NCBI GenBank assembly: GCA_004764695.1
Contig: SMSO01000007.1
Location: 203,501 to 267,500 of the forward strand
Reading direction: 5' to 3'
Source of the DNA: Schizochytrium sp. TIO01
Taxonomy: Eukaryota; Sar; Bigyra; Thraustochytrida; Thraustochytriidae
DNA: 64,000 bases
Of the stretch, positions 9,492-20,097 are shown piece after piece. The notes under the pieces were generated by a model. That model searched no databases. It was not told the origin of the DNA and saw only the letters and a program-made list of their open reading frames with translations. Positions within the stretch are counted from its first letter, which is position 1. Each line of letters begins with the position of its first letter. A program made the position numbers and the translations under genes.

Positions 9492-10814
9492 CTCAGAGTA
9501 CTTCTATGGGCAGTTTTTTTTTTTTTTTTCCCACTTGCTGTCTACTATGGACTGCTTAAAAGCAATGTAGCCGTGGTCCGGTAATTGTTGCAACGCTCCA
9601 ACGAGAATTTTGACCGAATTTGTTATGACGTCATGTGTTGGGGTTAAAACGTTTTCCGATTAAAGGACAATTGAAAAATAAATATGTGCAGTTTTTGACT
9701 ACGCAGGCCAAATTGCAACCACCAGGGCGGGCGGAAAAGTGGTAGTGATGCGACATCGATTTGAACATTTTATTGTATACCCCTGTTAGTCAGTTCCCCG
9801 TGTTCCTGCAGGGTGTCTGCCCACTGACCGACTCAGTAAGTGCATTTTATGTATAAAAAGGAACGTCGCAATGATTTCGACTATCCGATATACGAACCTC
9901 TATTTTGTTTTATATTTGAGAGGAAATTCCCCTCTGACCTCCTACCTGCCCTACCCACCTACGTACGTACCTCCATAAACCTATGCGCAAAACTCTTAAA
10001 GGAAGTGTTCCACTGAGAGGGCTCGAGAGTTCTTCAGTTCAGAGTCGCTCTCAGAAATATCCAGTTACTCTTCTTTTTAAAAGTGTTTTTTTAATCTTGA
10101 GAGCAGGGTAGAAAATGCTAACTGGAAGCTTGTTTTTTCTTTTTTTAATTAAAAACCTTGACCGGAGAATGATGAATACGAGGGAAACATTACTAAGACT
10201 CTACGTCCTCCACAATACGAAAAGATGGACGTCCTTACAGTCATTTGATTGTTCCGAAAGTCTGAACCTATAGCAACAGGAGCATATCTCGGCACAGTCT
10301 CAGAGATGAATAGTGGTCGACCTCTCTACTGTAGTTTGGCAGACACCTCATGCCATCCCCTATATAACTAAGTTCTGTTCGCAATACATACGCACCATCT
10401 TATAGATAAGAGATTTAATACAGTGTCGTGCTATTATCAGAAGACGTTGCGCTTTAAAGTGGAACTGTTTGGATCATGCCGTATAAGCTTTAGGAGGGAA
10501 AATCGCCATCAGAAGTATCAAAATAGATCAATCATACTCAAAACTGGTAAGGTGTTTTTGAGTACTTAAAAAGGAAGAGCCAGAGCAAACCAATTTTGCC
10601 AATTAGATATTTGAGTACTAGGTAAAACATAATAATTCGATTTTTTACTTGAAAAAGATTTTAAAAACGAAGAATCACAGTTTTGAGGGCTTTTAGTTTG
10701 GAAGTTTGGGGAAGAGTATTTTAAGATTAATATTTAATTGAGAGAGGGAAACCCAATTTGAAACTGATTTTTTAAACCTTTCGTCGCACAGTGTAAACAA
10801 CATGTAAAGAAAAG
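9492..10814. other. Upstream region of paralog C, A-type
   Basis: A poly-T run lies near 9516-9530. From about 9860 the sequence resembles 1-980, the upstream region of A, and not the upstream region of B. No ORF of note. This supports a mosaic origin of C. Confidence 0.6.
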
Positions 10815-10821
10815 TATATAA
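10815..10821 (+). promoter_or_regulatory. Putative TATA box of paralog C
   Basis: TATATAA, 90 bp upstream of the C start codon. The equivalent position is TATGAAAG in A and has no TATA-like sequence in B. Confidence 0.45.
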
Positions 10822-10904
10822 GCCAAGCGAAACCAGAGCAGAACCAAAGCAGAACCAGATTGAGCTTGGGAAGACAGAGCATAAGCATCACGGTTACCGA
10901 GAGC

Positions 10905-12755
10905 ATGGAAAAAGCAGGAGGTTCAAGCAACAACAAGGAGAAGTCCAAACCATTCGTCGATTTGTGCTACCTAAGCGACAGCGATAGCGATGACGACCAC
11001 GACGAGGGTAACACGGAATTCCACGACTCCTCTGACCCGCTAAAACATGAGCAAGACGAACCGGGACCATCTTTGCAGCGTACAGGAGCGTCGAGCTCAT
11101 GTAATCAAGCCCAAGAAGATGACAGCGAAGATAAAAGGGTTCCACAAGTTGCAGAGTCTAGGTCCGAATCTGCAAAAGAAAAGCACAACCATGGAGAAAC
11201 ACCATACAATGGCTGTGACAACGAAGCAGATAGCAGCGGCCCTGCAGATGAAGCTGGTGACGGCAAGGTGGGGAACAACGCAGCTGAGAGAGAGACTCCT
11301 GGCCCAAGCAACATAGCAAAGATGGCTGAGGGTCCCCAAGATCAACGTGAATTGCCCAAATTGGTGAAAAATGCAAAATCTATGCTTAAGATAATTACCC
11401 AGTATATGTCTGATAAGTATCGTAAGCCAGACCCTCCTTTGGTTATAAAAGTCGATTTTTTCGAGACTCGCAACGGGCAAAGGGGCACGAGACTAGAACT
11501 GGATAATAAACATGTCTCGAAACTAAACATCGGACATGGACCTGGACAAATCTGGAGTAGTATCAAGGCCCTCGTTTCTGGAATGAACGTTGACGAAGAT
11601 ACAAGAATAGAAGCACTCAACGAAGTCCTTGCCGCGGACGACTGGAAGTTTAAAATCGAGAACTTTAGGGAATGTGAAGGGAGAGAAGACCATCTGATTG
11701 CATCGTTTGAGATTCACTCAACTGAACAAGCATCTTACAGAAAACGGCACTTGCTTGATACTAAACATGCTCAGAACGAATCGAATGAAAACGAAGGAGA
11801 GGCTTCAGATTGTGGGGACGCAGAACATACGGCCTTAGATGATGAGGTCTCAGATGAGGCTTCGGATAGTGATGATGGGGCTTCGGATTATGAGGATTCA
11901 GATGATGGGGCTTCGAATGATGAGGACTCAGATGATGCAAAGGATCGAAATTCGCGCCGCCGCTCAGCCCGTCTTCAGAAACAAACCTCAATTAATCATA
12001 ACAATGAGCACTGTCGCGGTTCTAAACGCAAACAGAAAGCAGATGAGGATGAAGATGATGCAAAGGATCGAAATTTGCGCCCCCGCTCAACCCGTCTCCA
12101 GACGCAAACCTCAATTGATCATAACACTGAGCACTGTCACAGTTCTCAACACAAACGAAAAACGGATGCTGGTATCGGCACTTTGTCCAAGAAGGCTCAA
12201 ACCCAATTCGTCAATAGCAGTAGCTGCAGCGTTGAGAACTCCGCGAGCACTAGTCGTAATGGTAGTGATTGTCCGAACATCAGCAACCAGAGTAATAGCA
12301 ATGGCGAGAGCAACAGTTGTAGTATGGGTAGCAACGCAAGCAACTCGAACCAACGTGATACAACTGCTATAAATACAACTACGTCTGACACACCCTCAAT
12401 CGAAGCTGCTCAAAACAATACTGCAAACGGAGATACTGATTGGAGAAAATTCAAAATGGTCTACAAATCGTTTCCTAAAGATGCGAAGCTTCAGTCAGCA
12501 AAAGAAATGCTCAGAAAAGTAAAACACGAAGATGTTGTTAGGAAAATACTACGATTGTTGATAGAAGACGAAGATCGTGAGTATTTAATGTCTCAGCTGA
12601 TAAAGGAGCTTTTCGTAGAAATAGGTGGAGAAGATATTGTCGAGAAAATACTCGGATTGTTGAACGAGATGGATTACGGTGATAAAAAACGTTTCGAGCA
12701 CAAGCTCATAATGAATGCCTTCATGGACTATCAAAACACTATATGCACCAACTGA
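10905..12755 (+). CDS. Paralog C: acidic/Ser-rich cassette-repeat protein, A/B mosaic, family unknown
   Basis: 616 aa. The first ATG of the frame is at 10905. Residues 1 to about 65 follow paralog A (SNNKEKSKPFVDLCYLSDSD, then DDDHDEGNTE), including the SIM-like VDLCYL-SDSD motif. From GASSSC-x-QAQ onward the sequence follows B almost exactly. The central domain, two basic cassettes, Ser/Asn linker and helical C-terminal domain are all present. The acidic segment between the central domain and the cassettes has one more DDGASDYEDS-type unit than B. It is the only one of the three with a clean TATA box, so it may be the best-expressed copy (inference). Function unknown. Confidence 0.72.
   Translation: MEKAGGSSNNKEKSKPFVDLCYLSDSDSDDDHDEGNTEFHDSSDPLKHEQDEPGPSLQRTGASSSCNQAQEDDSEDKRVPQVAESRSESAKEKHNHGETPYNGCDNEADSSGPADEAGDGKVGNNAAERETPGPSNIAKMAEGPQDQRELPKLVKNAKSMLKIITQYMSDKYRKPDPPLVIKVDFFETRNGQRGTRLELDNKHVSKLNIGHGPGQIWSSIKALVSGMNVDEDTRIEALNEVLAADDWKFKIENFRECEGREDHLIASFEIHSTEQASYRKRHLLDTKHAQNESNENEGEASDCGDAEHTALDDEVSDEASDSDDGASDYEDSDDGASNDEDSDDAKDRNSRRRSARLQKQTSINHNNEHCRGSKRKQKADEDEDDAKDRNLRPRSTRLQTQTSIDHNTEHCHSSQHKRKTDAGIGTLSKKAQTQFVNSSSCSVENSASTSRNGSDCPNISNQSNSNGESNSCSMGSNASNSNQRDTTAINTTTSDTPSIEAAQNNTANGDTDWRKFKMVYKSFPKDAKLQSAKEMLRKVKHEDVVRKILRLLIEDEDREYLMSQLIKELFVEIGGEDIVEKILGLLNEMDYGDKKRFEHKLIMNAFMDYQNTICTN
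11935..12165 (+). repeat. Basic/acidic cassette repeats inside paralog C (2 copies)
   Basis: Two modules with the same consensus as in A and B, starting near 11941 and 12061. The second (RNLRPRSTRLQTQTS) is a hybrid of the first-type and last-type cassettes of B. Confidence 0.75.
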
Positions 12756-14799
12756 CCTTGGAAATAGCTACAAATGACAACAAACTAAAAGCATAAATAG
12801 GCTATATCTTCTTCAACAGAAGTACATTATTTTCATTAATTATGTTATCGATGGATTTTCTCATTTTTACTTTTTGAACTTTGTTGAAACCTTTGAAAAT
12901 GAGCAAAAAGGAAAATACCAAACTAGCCAGCCAGCCTTTCTACAGCTCACCATTAGTACATCACGCAAAGTCATGGAACATAGAAGTCATTAGACTCAAG
13001 CTTCATTATACTCAATCACACAGCCCTTGATGCATGCGACTATCTGCTATGAGGCATTCATTTCAACCGGATTGAATCGATCCAATCAGCACACTGAAAA
13101 TCAAATTCAGAACAGTTTGAAGTTGAAAGAAAGATTCGATGTACGATCAACTTAGAATCATTCATCTTCATGATCATTTGAATTAGGAGATGGTGAAAGT
13201 GAGACTTGAAAGCTATAGGAGCCTGTTCATCTGAGAACCGAAATTTAGACTGCAAGAATTCTTGCTCTCTGGTAACTATAAGTTTATTTATTGATAGCAC
13301 AACATGGAGTTGGATAGATATCCGTAACGGGGGCGACCAATTTCGAGTCTGATAGTTTTGATCTATCAATTTCTATATCTTGTATCGATAAACTTCAATG
13401 GCATGGTATGGCATGGCATGGCATGATATATTTTTTGAAAGTTGGACATCACCCAAAAGACTCTAGTAGATATTCAATGACTAGATTACTATTGTACACA
13501 CTAGTCTCGATCTATCGCCCTCGACTTGCTGGACTACTCGAAAATAAATGTTTCCAGTTAGACAGAACCTTTGAACTGGAATTTAAAGATAGTATTGCCT
13601 CGGGCTAGGATGAGTTTGTTGGCATGAAATAAGTTCTTGACTTGTGGTAGTATCATTAAGTTTTGTAAGCTGTGGCGCATCGAAAATTCGGCTACTGCGA
13701 TTGAAATGGGGCTTATGTAGGATCAGGATCTGGTATTATAAAGAGGCATCCTGACTTCAAGGAATGCACTTAACCTATACTAAATATGTATGTATAGATT
13801 GTCCGAAATAGTGTGATGCAAAAGAAGTGAATGATAGGGAGTTTGGATAGAAAAGTATTTTTTGGTTTCAGTTATTGGCTTGAAAACTTAGTTACTTCAT
13901 AAGGGAATAATCAATTAAGGAAAACAAGCAATCTTGAGTAAGCTCTCAAAATGTTTGGGGCGAAGTAGAAGAGATGGCGTCAAGTTTTAAGTTGCTCGAT
14001 AATAAATAGAAGTACAGAACATCTACATCTTTCCTGGTCAACCGAATCAAAAAAGACAATTTGAAGTTCTTGATCTGGAACATTTATCCGATGTATCTTG
14101 ATAAAGGGACACCCCCAAAAATAACGATTATACTATAAATTGTGAGGTGATTCAAAGCATGTTTTGAATTGAAGTTGATACAAATATGATGTAGTTCCAG
14201 CCTCCCTTTGAGCTTTATCTGGAATCCGAGTAAGATGATATGAACTGAGCTTCGTCTGCCTCGTTCTTGTGGATAATTTGGAGTCGATACACTACTAGCT
14301 GCGCGTGAATCATATCGAGGGAAAGTTAGGAGGCCTCTCTTAATAGGCTTTCCTTCTGAGTTTGTTGACGTATACCAACCGCAGAGTCTAAAACAACACA
14401 GTTTGAGAGGTACTATTATTTTGTTTGTGAGTTCCGCATCGTAAATCCTCAGTAGCGTGAAGTAAATTTCGATGGAGATGAATGGCTTTGTGAGCACATC
14501 GCACGTTGGAGTAAACTAAGTAGGGATTAAGGGGTCAACAAATGAATTTGAAATTCCATGTTTCGTTCTAGGACCCTCCATCTACCCTCCGTACTGAGAA
14601 GTGATACAGATACGTCTTTATGATGTCGAGGCAGTTCAATAATATTCTCTTCTTGAGCAGTCAGGCTAAGAACAGAGTATGATGATTCATGAAGGAGAGG
14701 TTCAGCGTACCTATACACGCATATTTTTCTCCAGGTGCATATTGATATGTAACAAAACCAATGAGAACAAACGTGTTTTTAGGATAATTTAAGGAAACA

Positions 14800-15012
14800 T
14801 CCAATGACCTGTTGAAGTATATTAAAGTTACAAAGTGCTCCACCCTGTTCTTTTGACAATTAGAGTAAAGTGCAAATTACTACTTCCTTCAGCAGTGAAA
14901 GCGCACTTCAGAGCAACATCCAATAATATGTCCTAGTATATTAAAGTTACAAAGTACACCACCCTGTTCTTTTGACAATTAGAGTGAAGCCCAAATTATT
15001 ACTTCCTTCTAG
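14800..15012. repeat. Tandem duplication of about 119 bp
   Basis: The block 'ACATCCAAT...TATATTAAAGTTACAAAGT...ACCCTGTTCTTTTGACAATTAGAGT' occurs twice in direct orientation; TATATTAAAG starts at 14818 and again at 14937. The copies differ by a few substitutions. No coding sense. Confidence 0.8.
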
Positions 15013-15696
15013 CTAGTTCAACTAAACTTTGAGAGTTGCCCTTCCATAAAGGTTTTTTCTCTAACAGCGAAGCGCTAAGTATAGCTACAGAACCTCTTTA
15101 CGACATGACTGTGCAAGGCTAAAAGGAATACCTCTTTGGACACCATAGCTCGATGGCGACACGATGGCATGGCGGTGACGTGTGTGGCGCTGCTCGAGAT
15201 GCCACCACGGAGCGGAGGGAACAAGGCAAAGCATCGAGGGGCGTTTGCAAAGCTACCGGGACAGCAGGCCCCATATTCAACAAGTAAGACAGACAACCCT
15301 TATCTCAATACTCAATACTCAGTTTTTAATTTTTTATTTTTTATTTTTTAAATTAAAATTAAATTAAATTAGTTTTAACTTACTTTAAAGAAAAGTTGGA
15401 AACTACGTCTACTAACAGTTCTTTAGGCAGTTCTATGATTTATTTTTTTCCATGGAAAAACAGAGAAATAAGTGGTCTAAGCCTCTTACAAGTGCTTCCG
15501 ACCAGCATTTTTACCTAGTCCGGTAAGAAAAAAAGTATACGACAAGGTGTATGAATCTATCTCTAACAAGTGTTGTAACGAGGTTAGTCGATCTTAGAGA
15601 CTACTGGACCACGTGTAAGCGATATTCTTAAGAGGTCTCGCGCTCTCAATAGAACAGACCTACCCGAGGTGACATTAGCCGATCAGACTTGCGCAA
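15013..15696. other. Intergenic region
   Basis: A GC-richer island at 15171-15293 reads open from an ATG for about 40 codons and ends at a plausible GTAAGA donor (15288), but nothing downstream extends it. AT-rich simple sequence follows at about 15325-15372. No supported gene. Confidence 0.4.
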
Positions 15697-15703
15697 TATA
15701 AAC
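15697..15703 (+). promoter_or_regulatory. Possible TATA element of the ARM/BTB gene
   Basis: TATAAAC in a GC-rich context, about 420 bp upstream of the start codon. If real it implies a long 5' UTR that includes the 24-bp tandem repeat at 15907-16028. Confidence 0.25.
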
Positions 15704-15906
15704 TATTGCTCCGGCGAAGACGCAGACCACCGCGACAGCGACTAGACAAACAAAGCTCACGCCGCTCGCGATCAGCTCGGCGCCGAACGGAGAGACCCAC
15801 CCTTCTCCGCTCTATCCTTGCGCGATCCGCTCTTGGGCGAGTGAAAGCAGGACCTTCACTCATTGGCCGAGACTTAAAAGAATTTGCGCAGGGCCGTCTG
15901 CGAATT

Positions 15907-16028
15907 AACTCGCACGCTCCCAGGCGCGATAGCTCGCACGCTCACAAGCGCGGCAGCTCGCAGAGTCACACACGCGGCAGCTTGCACGGCCATAAGCCAC
16001 ATTAGCTCGCACGCTCCCAGGCCCAAGC
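15907..16028 (+). repeat. 24-bp tandem repeat, 5 degenerate units, upstream of the ARM/BTB gene
   Basis: Units start at 15907, 15931, 15955, 15979 and 16004, each near AGCTCGCACGCTCCCAGGCG. The array ends about 90 bp before the start codon, so it lies in the promoter or 5' UTR. Confidence 0.78.
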
Positions 16029-16116
16029 GCTCACTCCCTGGGCTAGAAAAAGCAAGCCTTTTATTTTCTTTAACCTTTGTTTGTCTTTCCGTTTCATACT
16101 AAGCGGTCTTATCAAA

Positions 16117-19100
16117 ATGCAGCAGCAACAGCAGCAGCAGAACCAGCAGCAGGACCAGCAGCAGCAGAATCAGCAGCAGCAGCGGCAGCAAGAACAACAA
16201 TTATTTGATAACGGAGAACAATATAATGACGCTGTGCGGTATCAACAGTTTGGGATGAATTTAAGACAGGCCCCGACCCATGCCTTAGCTGATGGGTCGC
16301 TGGACACGACGATGCTCGACACAGGGCACAATTACGACTTGGGCTTTGCAGGGCCAGGAGCAATTCAATACGAGATAGTTGATGATGATTTACTTGGTGC
16401 CTCAAATGTAGGCACCGAGCCTGGAGCCGAGGTTGAAAGCTCGATTGAAGGTGAAACCACAGAGCCCCAAATACCAGGCAATTCGGAAACACAAGAACAG
16501 GAAAGTCGAGATGTCGAAGTTTCTGAAGAGTTACTTGAATTATCTGAAAACGAAGAAGGTCGTTCAAATATTATAGATAACCGCATGGAGCAGGTCAAAT
16601 CTCTATTGTTGAGATGCAAGAATATGAAAGTACAACATAATTGTCTCGTTTGTCTTCGCAGGCTCTGCGAGACCATTCATGGGAGGTACGGGGTGATTAA
16701 CCAAAGTGTAGTTCACATCATACTTGCTATTCTAAAGAAGTCCATCGAAGACGAAGAGTTAATCAGTCAACGAGAGTGCCTTCATATCATAAGAGGCCTC
16801 TCACTGATTGAAAACGGCCGGGCAGAATTAGGCACACATGATATTGTCGAAATCCTCGTGAGATTGATAGCTTCCGAAGATGAAGAGGTACGCTGCAGTG
16901 CACTGCGTGCTACGTTCAACCTTTCAGTTGTGGATGCTGCAACCCGAAAGTCAATTGTGGACTGTGGTGCGCTGCCCCATCTTATTGAAGCCTCCCAACA
17001 CCCTTCTGATGGACAATGTGCTGCCGTGGGAACTCTGGCCAATCTTGCAACTGAAACTGAGATAAAACGTGCGATTGTGTGCGAGCACAATGGCCTCAAA
17101 CCTCTGCTGGAGTTGTTGCGGTCCAACGATACATCCATTCTCACTCATGCCTGTCGTGCTCTCTTTGCGATTGCTGCAAATGACGAAAATAAACTCGCTA
17201 TCACTGATGCGAACGGTTTGCCATTGCTAGTTAATTGTATGGTATCAGTATGTGATGCCGTTCGCATGAATGCGACGGGTGCAATCGCAAACCTAGCCAT
17301 TCATCCCGTCAACAAACGCAAACTTGTGGAGGGGGGAGTACTTCCTCACTTACGCAATCTGGCTTTCTTCCCTAATGCCAAGATCCAGCGTCAGGTGGCC
17401 CGCTGCCTCTTTGCCCTCGCTGCGCATAGTGAAAACCGCAAGGCAATTCTTGAAGAGCGCTGTCTGGAGGCTCTGGTTGTCCTCCTCAATTCTTCGAGCA
17501 CCGATGTGCAAGTCAATGCAGCTGGAGCTATCGGTAACATTGCCATGACCGACGAATTCAAGCGTCGTGTCGTAAGCTCTGGAGCTCTTCTGCGCCTCAT
17601 TGATCTTGCAGCATCAACTGATGTTCGCGTGCAACGTCAAGCTGCACGAGCTATCTTTACGCTGACAGCTAAGGAGTTCTCGAAGAAAAAGTTAGCCTGC
17701 CATCCAGAAGGGCTTCACAATTTAATTAATCTTACTAAATCTACCAATGAGGAAATCCAGCGAGATGCCGCTGGTGCCTTGGCTAATATGGCCATTGGAA
17801 GTGAAAACAAGGACCGAATTGTGGAGCTAGGAGGTCTTCTGCCGTTAATTGAATTGCTGAAGTCCAAGATCGTTGCTGTCCAACGCCAATCTGCGCGAGC
17901 TATCTTTGCTCTTGCGGGCAATGCAAGCAACCAGTTGTCTATTCTCAATGCGAACGGTTTGAAACCTTTGATTGATCTGCTTGGTTCTAAGAACGACGAA
18001 GTCCAAAAACATGCTGCAGGAGCTATTGCGAACATGGCTAACCGGCACCCCGCTGAAGTCGTTAAGTTCGAGGCGCTCCCCAAATTAGTCGAAATAGTAC
18101 TGACGCATCGCTCGCTCGAAGTACGACGCCAAGCCGCACGAGCAGTTTTTAACTTGACCCCTCAATGTAATCGCCGGGGTCAAATGGTTCTTACGTCTTA
18201 TGCTGGTATTGAAGGCGAACAACAGCGTGTGCGTCACGAGATGCGTTCTCTGTTTGAGAATGTACTCTCGTTGAATGTGCATAACAAATTGTATGAATTA
18301 CCTGTCCAAACGCGGTACCGTGTTTCGCCTAACGGCAAGATGCGTAAATGCGGTCCTGCTACCAAGAGTCTCAAGAGGCCAACCTTTGATTCAGAGTCTC
18401 TTGAGAATCGTGGCCAGAAGAGGTCCATCGATGGTTCCTTGACCAACGCCCTCGAAGATAAGAACGCAAGCTTTTCTTCCCGCTCAACTAAGAAGAACTC
18501 AGTTCTGTCTCATGATTTGATCGTTTCAGTTCCTATCAGTGATTCAGGCGTTTCTCTTGAAAATGAAAATGGAGAGCGTTCCTCTGTCAAATACATGGAC
18601 TTTTCTGGCCATGCTGCTATTCTCTCGGCAAGATGCGAGCACATCGCAGTAGAAGTAGAGAAAAAAATTAGTGAAATGAGCCGTGGGGTACAGAAGCGGC
18701 GCAAATCTGATGCGGAGGTGTCCATGATGGACATTGAAGAGGGAGGCGAGAGCAATGAGCTCCAGCAGAAATTACACATAGTTCTTGATGCCAAATATGC
18801 TACATCTAGAAACGTTTGGCTCGCCTTCATGGAGTATCTTTATACTGACTCAGTTCGTAAACATGCTCAAGTCCTTCGAACCGACATGTTGGTCGCTGAG
18901 AAACTAGGCACGCTTTCAAGGTTGATGGACCTACCCCGCTTGTGTTGCTTTTGTATGGAGCTTGCTCCTAAAATTAGTTCCAGGAACCCCACCTTTCGTC
19001 AGTTTACTCGTGATGACAAGGCCCGGGAGTCTACCTGGGTTAGGGACATGAGCAAGCTTCTTCCTGATTTTTCTGGGCATAAAAAGATGACCTCCAGCGG

Positions 19101-20001
19101 ATCTCTCCCCGATTTTACAGATATTGACATTTATGAGAGTGAAGTGACGTCACTTGATCTAACTCTCAAAAATTGCGGAGTCAATTTCGTGGATACGAAT
19201 AAGATGAGACCTTCCCAGGACCCTCTTTCGCGTCTTCAGCACGTTGATGAAATGTCATCATCACCGAAGCGTTTTAAAATCAACGACAGTCTTCACCAGC
19301 CAATCAATGCTAGTTCATCGCCTTCGAGGCCTCGATTTCCTGCACATAAGGTGATTCTCGCCTCCCGCTGCGCATACTTCAAGGCGCTGTTTGGAGGTAA
19401 CGCAAACTGGAAAGATTCTGCAACTGAATCTGTAAAGTTTTGTGCATCCCCTAAAGCTCTGAAGATTTTCCTGCGCTACCTATACTGTGGCCTTGACGGC
19501 GAGGTAGTAGCTGCTCTATCTGAAGATGCTTCCGTGACTTTGGAAGTCCTTGTTGTTGCGAACGAATACAATCTTGATGGCCTACAGCTGCTGTGCGAGA
19601 ATTCTTTGATTTCCCAATCTTGCATCAATGAGTCTACCATATCCGTTCTATTGCAAGAACTCGACCTCGTTCACGCACCACTTCTTCGTAGCATGTGTCT
19701 CCTACATTTTCTCGATATGTGGAAAAAATCGGAACTTTCTTTTGATGAATATATCAAGCACGGCCCTTTAAAATATGGCAATATTGTTCAGAATGATGAG
19801 AAGAAGAACATGCACTGCAGCACTGTGCGGAACAACGAGACTTTCATTAAGAATCTGAAGGAGGAGTTACTAGAGACTGGTAAGAAATGGGGCTACGTGG
19901 TGCCTAATCTGCCTACTGATCTGCCTACTGTTGGCAACACCAAACCTTATCACCCTGACGGTGAGGAACGCCACATGGAGGTTGAAATGAAGGAATACTG
20001 A
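16117..20001 (+). CDS. Armadillo-repeat protein with two C-terminal BTB/POZ regions
   Basis: 1294 aa from the first ATG; the frame opens slightly upstream without an ATG. Order: poly-Gln N-terminus (residues 1-30), acidic linker, then about twelve armadillo repeats (about 157-680; recurring 'AAGAIANMA', 'RQAARAIFTL', 'LIDLL' signatures). Next is an interrupted BTB-like region (about 826-950: GHAAILSARCEHI, an inserted KR-rich loop, then FMEYLYTDSV). A second BTB with a BACK-like helical tail follows at about 1074-1200 (FPAHKVILASRCAYFKALF). The arrangement resembles plant ARIA/ABAP1 ARM-BTB proteins, which bind transcription factors or replication licensing factors and may act as cullin-3 adaptors. 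Plant forms have one BTB, so the second, split copy is unusual. No introns. Confidence 0.85.
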   Translation: MQQQQQQQNQQQDQQQQNQQQQRQQEQQLFDNGEQYNDAVRYQQFGMNLRQAPTHALADGSLDTTMLDTGHNYDLGFAGPGAIQYEIVDDDLLGASNVGTEPGAEVESSIEGETTEPQIPGNSETQEQESRDVEVSEELLELSENEEGRSNIIDNRMEQVKSLLLRCKNMKVQHNCLVCLRRLCETIHGRYGVINQSVVHIILAILKKSIEDEELISQRECLHIIRGLSLIENGRAELGTHDIVEILVRLIASEDEEVRCSALRATFNLSVVDAATRKSIVDCGALPHLIEASQHPSDGQCAAVGTLANLATETEIKRAIVCEHNGLKPLLELLRSNDTSILTHACRALFAIAANDENKLAITDANGLPLLVNCMVSVCDAVRMNATGAIANLAIHPVNKRKLVEGGVLPHLRNLAFFPNAKIQRQVARCLFALAAHSENRKAILEERCLEALVVLLNSSSTDVQVNAAGAIGNIAMTDEFKRRVVSSGALLRLIDLAASTDVRVQRQAARAIFTLTAKEFSKKKLACHPEGLHNLINLTKSTNEEIQRDAAGALANMAIGSENKDRIVELGGLLPLIELLKSKIVAVQRQSARAIFALAGNASNQLSILNANGLKPLIDLLGSKNDEVQKHAAGAIANMANRHPAEVVKFEALPKLVEIVLTHRSLEVRRQAARAVFNLTPQCNRRGQMVLTSYAGIEGEQQRVRHEMRSLFENVLSLNVHNKLYELPVQTRYRVSPNGKMRKCGPATKSLKRPTFDSESLENRGQKRSIDGSLTNALEDKNASFSSRSTKKNSVLSHDLIVSVPISDSGVSLENENGERSSVKYMDFSGHAAILSARCEHIAVEVEKKISEMSRGVQKRRKSDAEVSMMDIEEGGESNELQQKLHIVLDAKYATSRNVWLAFMEYLYTDSVRKHAQVLRTDMLVAEKLGTLSRLMDLPRLCCFCMELAPKISSRNPTFRQFTRDDKARESTWVRDMSKLLPDFSGHKKMTSSGSLPDFTDIDIYESEVTSLDLTLKNCGVNFVDTNKMRPSQDPLSRLQHVDEMSSSPKRFKINDSLHQPINASSSPSRPRFPAHKVILASRCAYFKALFGGNANWKDSATESVKFCASPKALKIFLRYLYCGLDGEVVAALSEDASVTLEVLVVANEYNLDGLQLLCENSLISQSCINESTISVLLQELDLVHAPLLRSMCLLHFLDMWKKSELSFDEYIKHGPLKYGNIVQNDEKKNMHCSTVRNNETFIKNLKEELLETGKKWGYVVPNLPTDLPTVGNTKPYHPDGEERHMEVEMKEY

Positions 20002-20073
20002 GGAGATTCAAACTGTCATCGTTATACCTGACTTAGTAGTAGAACTCAGCACTCTAATCAAATCAGCTAGTTG

Positions 20074-20097
20074 TATCTGTCTCATCTGAGACAGATA
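20074..20097 (+). promoter_or_regulatory. Perfect inverted repeat in the 3' flank of the ARM/BTB gene
   Basis: Arms TATCTGTCTCA and TGAGACAGATA are separated by two bases, 73 bp after the stop codon. It could form a hairpin in the 3' UTR or be a protein-binding dyad. The right arm is repeated at the start of the second duplicated block (about 20213). Confidence 0.6.

Larger units (their letters stand above)
10838..14595 (+). repeat. Segmental duplication unit, copy C
   Basis: Partner of 5480-9491. The body and 3' flank match B. The first 200 or so bases of the gene match A instead. Downstream homology ends near 14595 at the same sequence point as in copy B. Confidence 0.85.
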
